Below the pieces are notes generated by a model. The model did not search any database. It worked only from the letters and a program-made list of their open reading frames with translations, and was not told the origin of the DNA. The position numbers were made by a program, and so were the translations under genes. From Spirochaetales bacterium (GTDB taxonomy: Bacteria; Spirochaetota; Spirochaetia; Sphaerochaetales; Sphaerochaetaceae): a stretch of DNA of 64,000 nt. This document shows positions 45,889 to 54,110 of the stretch, piece by piece. Within the stretch, counting starts at the first letter, position 1. Each line of letters opens with the position of its first letter. The stretch is from NCBI GenBank assembly GCA_012514185.1, contig JAAZAT010000129.1, positions 1 through 64,000 on the forward strand, written 5' to 3'.

Positions 45889-48228
45889 ATGTACCAAGAG
45901 ATCGCCGCCAACGATGGTTGGTATTTTTATCCGGGTTTCGAGGATGCGTTTCTTAGTCCCGATTACGATTATTCGGCCTGGCAGCAGGTGGACCTGCCGC
46001 ACAGCCCCCATCGGTTTGAGATCGGCTACCGCCAAGAACTCTCGTATGAAGGATTGACCACCTATAGGCGCACCTTCTCTGTTGCAAAAAAGGCGGAGCA
46101 GCTGCTCTCCCTGCGGTTTGACGGCATAGCAAACAGTGCAAAGTTCTACTGCAACGGCAAGCTGGTCGGCTCCAGCCAAGGGGCCTATCTGCCGTATACC
46201 CTTGACTTGGGAACCTTGGATGCATTTGACCTGATTGTGGTTGTCGATGCTACCGAAAATCCGGCTTTCCCTCCTTTTGGGGGAAGTATGGACTACCTCT
46301 CATGTTGCGGCATCTATCGATTGGCTGCCTTGGTTGTCACCGAAAAGGGACATCTGACATTCCTGTCGGTGAGCAGCCTTTCCGATACTTCTGTCCAGGT
46401 GCAAGGAAGAGCGGTCGATAGTGATGCCCTTGGAGTGACCGCCTCGCTGTTCGACGGAGAGGAATTGCTGGCCTGCTCGGATGCCACGGTCGAAAACGGC
46501 TCTTTTTCCCTGAACTTTGAAAAGCTGAAACTCAGGCGCTGGAGCGTGGACGATCCCTATCTGTATGTGATGCACATCAAGCTTGCCGACAAGGATCAGC
46601 GCATGATCCGCTTCGGGAGCCGGTCGGCCGAGTTTCGCTCCGATGGCTTCTATCTCAACGGCAGCAAGCTGAAGCTGGTCGGCTTGAACCGCCACCAGGA
46701 CTATCCCTATCTGGGGTATGCCGCCCCTCCAAGCCTGCAGCTGGAGGATGCAAGGTTGCTCAAGCAACTGGGAGTGAATCTGGTACGAACCAGCCACTAT
46801 CCGCAGGATCCCAGCTTTCTTGATGCTTGTGATGAAATGGGGTTGTTGGTTTTCGAGGAAATTCCCGGTTGGCAGCACATCGGATGGGATGCCCTCTGGC
46901 GTTCTGCCTGCCTTGAGAATGTAAAGGCAATGATCGAGCGGGACTGCAACCATCCGAGCATCATTTTGTGGGGGGTGAGGATCAACGAATCGAGCGATGA
47001 CCGGCAGCTGTATGAAGAAGCAAATGCACTGGCTCGGCAAATCGATCCCCATCGACAGACCGGCGGGGTGCGCAACCTCAAGCACAGCGAGTTCTTGGAG
47101 GATGTGTATACCTACAATGACTTCTCCTACGCAGGAAAGGGAAGGGGTTTGGCAAAGAAGTCGACAGTATGTTCCAAGGATGCACCGTATCTGGTGACCG
47201 AATACTGCGGGCATATCTATCCGGCCAAACGGTTCGACCCGCCGATGATACGAAGCGAGCATGCCCTGAGGCATTATCAGATTCTTGATGCAGCGGCTTC
47301 CACCAAAGGCTTGAGCGGAGCCATAGGCTGGAGCATGCACGACTACTACACGCACGCCAACTTCGGAAGCGGGAATCAGATTTGCTATCACGGGGTTCTC
47401 GACCTGGCACGAAATCCCAAAGCTGCAGCGTATGCATATCAGAGCCAATTGGATGAAAAACCCATGGTATGCGTCCTCTCCAGCATGGATGGGGGCGACC
47501 ATCCCAATGCATGCCTGGACCAAGCGGTGATTGCTACCAATTGCGAGGCGGTACGGTTATGGTTCAATGAAGAGGAGGTTGGGGTTTTTTACCCCGACTC
47601 CAAACGATTTCCCCACCTCGCCCATCCACCGGTTATTATCCGGGATTTCATCGGTGATCGGCTCAAGGCAGAATCCTATCTGCATGAAAGGCAGAGAAAA
47701 AGCCTCTCCCGCCTCTTGGGAAAGGTTGGCAGGCAAGCTGTAAAGCTGACGATGCTCGACACCCTCAAGATGGGGTTGTTCCTGCTGCGGCACCGCAAGA
47801 CCTATTGCGATGCAGTACGCTTGTTCACCACGTATGTAGGAAATTGGGGAAGCAAGGAGGCCACTTGGCGTTTTGAAGGCTTGATCAACAATGAGGTGGC
47901 TGCAGTCGAGGTGCTGAGGGCGGGCATCAAGCCGGAGCTGCGCCTACTCTGCTCTTCTGTCGACCTCTCTCTTGGCCTATCTACCTATGATATGGCAGCT
48001 GTTCGGCTTCAGGTGGTGAAAAAGGGGCAGCAACTTCCGTTAAGCTATGCAAATATTGCATTTGCCGCCAGCATAGACGGTCCGCTTGCATTAAGCAGCC
48101 CGGCTGTAGACTGTACCATAGGCGGAAGTGCGGTTGTCTATGTGCGGACGATTGGGAAACCAGGAAAAGCGACGCTGACGATCCACTCGAATCTGGGTGA
48201 CACAACCCTTTCTTTTACGGTACGCTGA
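45889..48228 (+). CDS. GH2 family glycoside hydrolase (beta-galactosidase/beta-glucuronidase-like)
   Basis: VGLNRHQDYPYLGYA, LVRTSHYPQDPSFLDACDEMGLLVFEEIPG, ILWGVRINESSDD, VTEYCGHI. Confidence 0.9.
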   Translation: MYQEIAANDGWYFYPGFEDAFLSPDYDYSAWQQVDLPHSPHRFEIGYRQELSYEGLTTYRRTFSVAKKAEQLLSLRFDGIANSAKFYCNGKLVGSSQGAYLPYTLDLGTLDAFDLIVVVDATENPAFPPFGGSMDYLSCCGIYRLAALVVTEKGHLTFLSVSSLSDTSVQVQGRAVDSDALGVTASLFDGEELLACSDATVENGSFSLNFEKLKLRRWSVDDPYLYVMHIKLADKDQRMIRFGSRSAEFRSDGFYLNGSKLKLVGLNRHQDYPYLGYAAPPSLQLEDARLLKQLGVNLVRTSHYPQDPSFLDACDEMGLLVFEEIPGWQHIGWDALWRSACLENVKAMIERDCNHPSIILWGVRINESSDDRQLYEEANALARQIDPHRQTGGVRNLKHSEFLEDVYTYNDFSYAGKGRGLAKKSTVCSKDAPYLVTEYCGHIYPAKRFDPPMIRSEHALRHYQILDAAASTKGLSGAIGWSMHDYYTHANFGSGNQICYHGVLDLARNPKAAAYAYQSQLDEKPMVCVLSSMDGGDHPNACLDQAVIATNCEAVRLWFNEEEVGVFYPDSKRFPHLAHPPVIIRDFIGDRLKAESYLHERQRKSLSRLLGKVGRQAVKLTMLDTLKMGLFLLRHRKTYCDAVRLFTTYVGNWGSKEATWRFEGLINNEVAAVEVLRAGIKPELRLLCSSVDLSLGLSTYDMAAVRLQVVKKGQQLPLSYANIAFAASIDGPLALSSPAVDCTIGGSAVVYVRTIGKPGKATLTIHSNLGDTTLSFTVR

Positions 48229-48232
48229 ACCC

Positions 48233-48772
48233 ATGTTGAAGTTGTATGTAGATGCCGATTCCTGCCCGAAGAATCTCCGACAAGTTGTGCTGCGTGCAAT
48301 CCAGAAGAAGAACCTGGTCTCCTTTTTTGTTGCCGACCGACCGTTGAAAGATATAGAGATTGCGTATCAGGAGCATACCACCGAGCTCAGGAAAGCGGCA
48401 AAAGCGGCGGGAGAGAGTGACGAAATGGCCCTTCGGGCGATGAAAAGCCCCATATCGATGGTCATTGTAAAACCAGGTATGGATAGTGCAGACAATTGGA
48501 TTGTCGAGAATGCAACACCTCCGGCGATTGCGATCACCCACGACATCCCGCTGGCAAGCCGGTTGGTTGAGAAAGGATTGACGGTCCTGGACGACCGCGG
48601 AAAGACGTATACCCGTGAAAATATGGCTCAACGACTTTCGGTGCGCAATGCAATGACTGAATTCAGGGAGATGGGCTTGTTTGCTGAAAAGCATGAGCGT
48701 ATGGGAAACAAGCAGATCAAGGCGTTCAGCGATGCTTTCGATTCCTTGTTGACTGCAATGCTGAAGCAATAG
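48233..48772 (+). CDS. UPF0178/YaiI-YqxD family protein (DUF188)
   Basis: MLKLYVDADSCPKN..., DNWIVENATPPAIAITHDIPLASRLVEKG, LDDRGKTYTRENM. Confidence 0.92.
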   Translation: MLKLYVDADSCPKNLRQVVLRAIQKKNLVSFFVADRPLKDIEIAYQEHTTELRKAAKAAGESDEMALRAMKSPISMVIVKPGMDSADNWIVENATPPAIAITHDIPLASRLVEKGLTVLDDRGKTYTRENMAQRLSVRNAMTEFREMGLFAEKHERMGNKQIKAFSDAFDSLLTAMLKQ

Positions 48773-48797
48773 GGGTATCGTCAGTTCTTCAAGGGTG

Positions 48798-49358
48798 ATG
48801 AAACGAACAGCCCTGCTTCTCTATCATACGAGTCTGGAGCGCGAGCAACTGCTTTGCCGCTTATCGTCGTTCCCGTTTCTTGAGCTGGAATGCCGCAAGC
48901 TCGAGTCAGAAAGAAAGACTGAATATGCACTTCCGGGGATTTGCTTTGCACGCGACCTGCCGTCGGCCCTTCATCTGAAACAGCACCTTTGCTGTCCTTC
49001 CCTGCTGTTGTTCTGTCCCCCCGCACTCATCGGCATGTGCAGCCTTCTAGAGGACGAGCGATGCCGAACCAGAAGTCTTTCCTGTTCCACCGCTTCCCTG
49101 CAGGAGGCGCTGCTGCAGGTGACCGGCACCAAGGAACCTGCATGTGTCCACGAGCAAACGGTCCTGTTGACCAGGCGGGAGCAACAAGTTCTCGCACTCA
49201 TGATCAGTGGCCAGGATATGAACTCCATCGCCCTCAGCCTCGGGATCAAACGGTCGACCGTCATCGCTCATAAGAAACATTTGTTCTTGAAAAGCGGTGT
49301 CCACACCACCAGCCAATTGGTGGTATGGGCAATGCTCAAGGGCGTATGTGTGCAATAA
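48798..49358 (+). CDS. LuxR-type HTH regulator with atypical N-terminal domain
   Basis: LLTRREQQVLALMISGQDMNSIALSLGIKRSTVIAHKKHLFLKSGVHTTSQLVVWA; N-domain lacks a recognisable receiver Asp. Confidence 0.8.
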   Translation: MKRTALLLYHTSLEREQLLCRLSSFPFLELECRKLESERKTEYALPGICFARDLPSALHLKQHLCCPSLLLFCPPALIGMCSLLEDERCRTRSLSCSTASLQEALLQVTGTKEPACVHEQTVLLTRREQQVLALMISGQDMNSIALSLGIKRSTVIAHKKHLFLKSGVHTTSQLVVWAMLKGVCVQ

Positions 49359-49384
49359 AAAAGCGGTGGAGTGTTCCACCGCTT
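49357..49384 (-). terminator. Rho-independent terminator of asnS (minus strand)
   Basis: AAGCGGTGGA-gtgt-TCCACCGCTT perfect 10-bp stem with an A-run on + (T-run on minus). Confidence 0.85.
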
Positions 49385-49389
49385 CAGCT

Positions 49390-50778
49390 CTAGAAGTCTG
49401 CGAGTTTGGGGGCTCTGGGGTAGGGGATGACATCGCGGATGTTTCCCATACCGGTAATGTACTGCACAGCACGCTCGAATCCCAGGCCGAAACCGGCATG
49501 GGGTACCGAGCCGAATCGCCTCAAATCGAGGTACCACCAGTAATCCTTCGGATCGAGCTTGAGCTGCTGCATCCGCTCGATGAGGGTGTCCAAATTCGAT
49601 TCACGTTCGCTGCCGCCGATGATTTCTCCCAAGCGGGGGACCAGGACGTCCATGCCGCGGACAGTCTTCCCATCATCGTTGAGCCTCATATAGAAAGCCT
49701 TGATCTCCTTCGGATAGTCGGTGACGATGACCGGGCGCTTGCACACCACCTCTGTGAGGAACTTCTCATGCTCGCTCTGCAAATCGCTGCCCCAAGATAC
49801 CGGGAATTCAAAACTGGAATTGTGCTTCTCCAGCTCTTTCACCGCTTCAGTGTATGTCATGTGGGCGAAGGGGGTCTCCACGATTTGACGCAGGGTCTGC
49901 TCCATGCCCGCTTCCACGAACTTACTGAAGAAGGCCATATCCTCAGGGCATTTCTCCAGTACTGTCTTAAAGAGGTATTTCAGGAAGGCCTCGGCAAGTT
50001 CCATGTTGCCGTCGAGTTCACAGAAGGCCATCTCCGGTTCAACCATCCAGAATTCGGCAAGATGGCGTTTGGTATTGGAATTCTCGGCTCGGAACGTGGG
50101 CCCGAAGGTGTAGATGTTTTTCAAAGCCATGGCATACGTCTCGCCCTCAAGCTGCCCGCTCACCGTGAGGAAAGCTTCACGACCGAAGAAATCCTTGGAG
50201 TAGTCGACCGCTCCATCCTCAGTCTTCGGAATATTGTTCAGGTCCAAGGTGGTCACCAGAAATTGTTCGCCGGCCCCCTCTGCATCGCTGGCGCTGATGA
50301 TCGGGGTGTTAACATAGGCGAAACCGCGTTCCTGGAAGAACTGATGGACGGCATAGCTGAGCGTATTTCGCACCCGTGCCACCGCTCCGAACATGTTCGT
50401 CCTTGCCCTGAGGTGGGAGATTTCCCTCAGGTACTCGATGGTGTGGCGTTTCTTCTGCAAAGGATAGGTATCCACCGGGCATTCTCCGACCAAGGTGATG
50501 TCGCTGCAAGCCATCTCGACAGCCTGGTCTCCACCGGCACTTTCCACTATCGGGCCCCTGCAGACAACCGAGCAGCCGGTGGTGATGGATGCCAGGATGC
50601 CCTGGTCTGCGAGCTTGTCCTTGTCGATGACTATTTGCAGACCCTTCAGGCACGAACCGTCATTCACCTCAAGGAAGCATACATTCTTGCTGTCACGCTT
50701 GGTTCTCACCCAACCTTCGGCTGTGACTATCTCTGTAGATGGTGTTCTCTTGAGCAATGCTGCAATTCGTTCTTTCAT
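49390..50778 (-). CDS. asnS: Asparaginyl-tRNA synthetase
   Basis: VTAEGWVRTKRDSKNVCFLEVNDGS; FTFGPTFRAENSNTKRHLAEFWMVEPEMAF; GFGLGFERAVQYITGMGNIRDVIPYPR. Confidence 0.95.
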   Translation of the reverse strand: MKERIAALLKRTPSTEIVTAEGWVRTKRDSKNVCFLEVNDGSCLKGLQIVIDKDKLADQGILASITTGCSVVCRGPIVESAGGDQAVEMACSDITLVGECPVDTYPLQKKRHTIEYLREISHLRARTNMFGAVARVRNTLSYAVHQFFQERGFAYVNTPIISASDAEGAGEQFLVTTLDLNNIPKTEDGAVDYSKDFFGREAFLTVSGQLEGETYAMALKNIYTFGPTFRAENSNTKRHLAEFWMVEPEMAFCELDGNMELAEAFLKYLFKTVLEKCPEDMAFFSKFVEAGMEQTLRQIVETPFAHMTYTEAVKELEKHNSSFEFPVSWGSDLQSEHEKFLTEVVCKRPVIVTDYPKEIKAFYMRLNDDGKTVRGMDVLVPRLGEIIGGSERESNLDTLIERMQQLKLDPKDYWWYLDLRRFGSVPHAGFGLGFERAVQYITGMGNIRDVIPYPRAPKLADF

Positions 50779-50998
50779 GGGTCGAAACTCCTTCTTGTAA
50801 TTACGCCATTATGATTCCTTTGCCCTGAGATAGTCAATATTCATCAAGATGCAAACGCCAAAGCCGCTTCTGTTTGTATTGCTGTTCATCGGCCTTGATA
50901 ATACAAGGAATAAAAAGAAATTATGCTTGTTTTTGACAGATTGACAAAATATGAAAAAGTGTTTATATAATACATAGAATACAACATGGAGGCCTTGC

Positions 50999-52918
50999 AT
51001 GTATAAGACCATACCCCAGACATTTGCCCATATCGTATCCCAGTACCCTGCCTATGCCGTGCAGATGAGCAAGGATAAGAATGGCGTTTTTACTTCGATA
51101 TCCTACTCGGAGCTCTCCAGTGAGGTGAACAGTCTTGCAGCCTCCCTTTCCAAACGGGGAGTAAAACGAGGCGACCTCATTGGTTTGATCAGCGACAACC
51201 GCAGTGAATGGCTTGCCAGCGACCTGGCGATCCTCACCCTCGGGGCAGCCGATGTCCCCAGAGGCCGCGATGCGATGCCGTATGAAATCAGCTTCATTCT
51301 CGGTGTTACCGAGGCTCGGTTTTGCTTTGTTGAAAATGCCGTCCAGCTTCGGAAAATTGTGAATCTTTTGGATAAGCTGCCTGATCTCAAGCATCTGATT
51401 GTGATGGACCAGGAGTTCAGCCGGAAGATGGCTGAGGAAATCGTCGTGCCCCAGGGTGTTGAGATCCTGCTCTATCGCAGCTTGATCCAAGAGGGGCGTG
51501 AACTCCTGAATGACCGCAGCATCGCCCGATACATCGAAGAGGAACGCCAAAAGGGAACCGTCGATGAGACTGCCACCATTATTTTCACCAGCGGCACCAC
51601 CGGCGATCCGAAAGGCGTCATTCTCACCCACAAGAACTTTGCCTACCAACTGGAGGCGGTTCCCAAGTTGATCAAACGGTTGGTACCCGGCCAAAGATGG
51701 CTCAGCGTACTCCCCGTCTGGCACTCTTTCGAGCGCATCCTGCAGTATGTGATCATCAGCAACGCTTCCACCATCGCGTATTCAAAACCGCTTGGTTCGG
51801 TATTGCTTGCCGACCTTGCTGTGGTGAACCCCCATTGGATGGGCTCTGTTCCCAGGATTTGGGAGGCGGTGAAGGCGGGTGTCTTTGCCAGCATGAAACA
51901 TAAGAGTCCGGTTGCCAAAGGCCTGTTTACCTTCTTTGTGCAGGTGGCAAGGCTGTACAGCCGCAACAAGGATTTGCTACTTGGCGAAGTGGCGACCTTC
52001 AAGAAGCGCAATAGGTTGTTCGATGCCCTTGTCTCAGTTCTGCCGACCATCCTGCTGTATCCGCTGTATAAGCTGGGTGACAAGCTGGTGTTCTCCAAGG
52101 TCAAGCAGAAACTTGGCAAGAACTTCATTGCCGGTGTAAGCGGCGGCGGCTCACTCAGCGAGGGGGTGGATCTCTTCTTTGCTTCACTGGGCATCAAGCT
52201 GCTGGACGGGTATGGTTTGACGGAAAGCGCCCCGGTTGTTGCAGTAAGGCCGCTCGCCCATGGAGTAAAGAGAACCATCAGCGCGTTGGAAGGAACCGAG
52301 GTGAGAATCGTCGATGATGAGGGCAGGGAGGTGAAACCCGGTCAGAAGGGAGTCATCCTGGTGCGTGGTCCGCAGGTCATGAAGGGATACTTCAAGCGCC
52401 AGGACCTCACCGATCGTGTCCTCTCCAAGGATGGCTGGCTCGATACTGGCGATCTAGGCATGTGGACCCACAAAGGCGAGTTCGCCATCTGCGGGCGTGC
52501 CAAGGATACCATTGTCCTCAGCGGCGGCGAGAACCTTGAGCCGGTTCCCATCGAAGCGAAGCTCTGTGAGAGTGAATTCATTGAAAGTGCGGTAGTTCTG
52601 GGGCAGGACCAAAAGTATCTGGGTGCCTTGATCGTCCTCAACAAGAAGCGGATCGAGGAGTATCTGACCGAAAAGCAGATTCCCTACCTTGCCGATAAGC
52701 TGGCTTCCATGAAGGAAGTGAAGGAACTCATCGAGAAGACGGTTGGCGAGATTGTGAACAGCAAGCATGGATTCAAGAGCTTTGAGCACATCGTTCGGTT
52801 CCACCTGCTCTCCAAGAGCTTTGAAGTAGGCAGGGAACTGAGCGCCAAGCAAGAGCTCAAGCGCTTCGAAATCCAGAAGCTGTATCATAACGAGATCATG
52901 GATCTTTTCGCCAGCTGA
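50999..52918 (+). CDS. AMP-dependent long-chain acyl-CoA synthetase (paralogue 2)
   Basis: TIIFTSGTTGDPKGVILTHKN, LDGYGLTESAPVVAVRP, GWLDTGDLGMWTHKGEFAICGRAKDTIVLSGGENLEPVPIE. Confidence 0.93.
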   Translation: MYKTIPQTFAHIVSQYPAYAVQMSKDKNGVFTSISYSELSSEVNSLAASLSKRGVKRGDLIGLISDNRSEWLASDLAILTLGAADVPRGRDAMPYEISFILGVTEARFCFVENAVQLRKIVNLLDKLPDLKHLIVMDQEFSRKMAEEIVVPQGVEILLYRSLIQEGRELLNDRSIARYIEEERQKGTVDETATIIFTSGTTGDPKGVILTHKNFAYQLEAVPKLIKRLVPGQRWLSVLPVWHSFERILQYVIISNASTIAYSKPLGSVLLADLAVVNPHWMGSVPRIWEAVKAGVFASMKHKSPVAKGLFTFFVQVARLYSRNKDLLLGEVATFKKRNRLFDALVSVLPTILLYPLYKLGDKLVFSKVKQKLGKNFIAGVSGGGSLSEGVDLFFASLGIKLLDGYGLTESAPVVAVRPLAHGVKRTISALEGTEVRIVDDEGREVKPGQKGVILVRGPQVMKGYFKRQDLTDRVLSKDGWLDTGDLGMWTHKGEFAICGRAKDTIVLSGGENLEPVPIEAKLCESEFIESAVVLGQDQKYLGALIVLNKKRIEEYLTEKQIPYLADKLASMKEVKELIEKTVGEIVNSKHGFKSFEHIVRFHLLSKSFEVGRELSAKQELKRFEIQKLYHNEIMDLFAS

Positions 52919-53001
52919 ATGCAGCCGCAGCTGTCAGCTTTCTTGCATTTTTCCCTTGGCTCCTATAGTATAATACAATACATCGGAAGTCAGGGGATGC
53001 A

Positions 53002-53337
53002 ATGATCCAGATCATCGGCACCAAGAAGTGCAAGGAGACAGCAAAGGCCATACGCGCCTGCAAGGAACGCACCATTGCGTTCCAATTTGTAGACTTGGCT
53101 GAGCGTGAGCTCTCAGCGGGTGAATGGAAATCGCTTTTTGCCGCCCACGATCCGCTCTCACTGATCGACAGTGAGAGCGCTTACTATACCAAGCAAGGTT
53201 ATCAATATCGTGATTTCAATGCTCAAGAGGAGCTTGTTGAGCATCCTGAGTTGTTGAAGACACCGATTCTCCGCTTTGGCAGCCGTGTCCATGTCGGCTT
53301 CGACCTTGCTGTGTTGACCGACTGGGGAGCGAGGTAA
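53002..53337 (+). CDS. ArsC/Spx-like thioredoxin-fold protein
   Basis: IIGTKKCKETAKAIRACKERTIAFQFVDL ... LLKTPILRFGSRVHVGF; ArsC-family layout. Confidence 0.75.
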   Translation: MIQIIGTKKCKETAKAIRACKERTIAFQFVDLAERELSAGEWKSLFAAHDPLSLIDSESAYYTKQGYQYRDFNAQEELVEHPELLKTPILRFGSRVHVGFDLAVLTDWGAR

Positions 53338-54110
53338 TGCTGCAATACGCTGTTCTCGGCAGTGGCTCCAGTGGAAACAGTTATGTGTTTTCCGATGGGA
53401 CCGTCTCCTTTCTCATCGATCAAGGCTACAGTGTGGTTGAGCTGAGGCGCAGGCTTGAGCGATTCGGCATCGGCTTGGAAACCGTCCAGGCCGTGTTTGT
53501 AACCCACTTGCATCCGGACCATGCAAAAGGGGTTGGAACCTTGTGCCGCAGGCATCCTATAGCGGCATACATCAGCGCATGCTCGTTGCACGAGCAGCCC
53601 GACCAATTTGCAAAGCTCGGCATCCCTCATGATCAGGTTTTCCCGGTTGAGCCGTTTGAGGTGATCGAGATCGGGCCTTTCAGCCTGTTCTGTTTTGCAA
53701 CAAGCCATGACAGTGCCGGTTCGGTTGGATGGTACATCACCTATGAGGATCGAAACCTGATGGTTCTGACCGATACCGGTCTTACCACCGTCGAGCATGA
53801 ACAGCTTGCAAAGGATGCAAACATCCTCTTTTTGGAAGCCAACTATGACAAGCGGATGTTGGAAACCGGGCCGTATCCGCTCAATTTGAAACGACGCATC
53901 GATGGTTCACACGGCCATCTGTCAAACGAGCAAGCCCTCCTTTTTTTGAAGGATAGCGGGTTTGCCGGCAACCATATTTATTTCATTCATCTATCAGATG
54001 TAAACAATGATCCCGCCCTCTTGGAGACAGCAGCACGCCGAACTATCCAGACTCCTTTTACGGTGTGCCATAAGAACCAATGGTATGGTCCACAGCCGGA
54101 GGCGCTATGA
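53337..54110 (+). CDS. MBL-fold metallo-hydrolase (YycJ-like)
   Basis: MLQYAVLGSGSSGNSYVF...FLIDQGYS, VFVTHLHPDHAKGV, LEANYDKRML, SHGHLSNEQA. Confidence 0.9.
   Translation: MLQYAVLGSGSSGNSYVFSDGTVSFLIDQGYSVVELRRRLERFGIGLETVQAVFVTHLHPDHAKGVGTLCRRHPIAAYISACSLHEQPDQFAKLGIPHDQVFPVEPFEVIEIGPFSLFCFATSHDSAGSVGWYITYEDRNLMVLTDTGLTTVEHEQLAKDANILFLEANYDKRMLETGPYPLNLKRRIDGSHGHLSNEQALLFLKDSGFAGNHIYFIHLSDVNNDPALLETAARRTIQTPFTVCHKNQWYGPQPEAL

Noticed and set aside
46300-47523. 407-aa minus-strand ORF
   Set aside because: Antisense to the GH2 hydrolase, no domain recognised.
49297-50814. 505-aa plus-strand ORF
   Set aside because: Antisense to asnS, which has all class II synthetase motifs.
50779-50998. 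Possible T-box leader upstream of asnS
   Set aside because: The leader is short and shows no T-box consensus or terminator/antiterminator pair.
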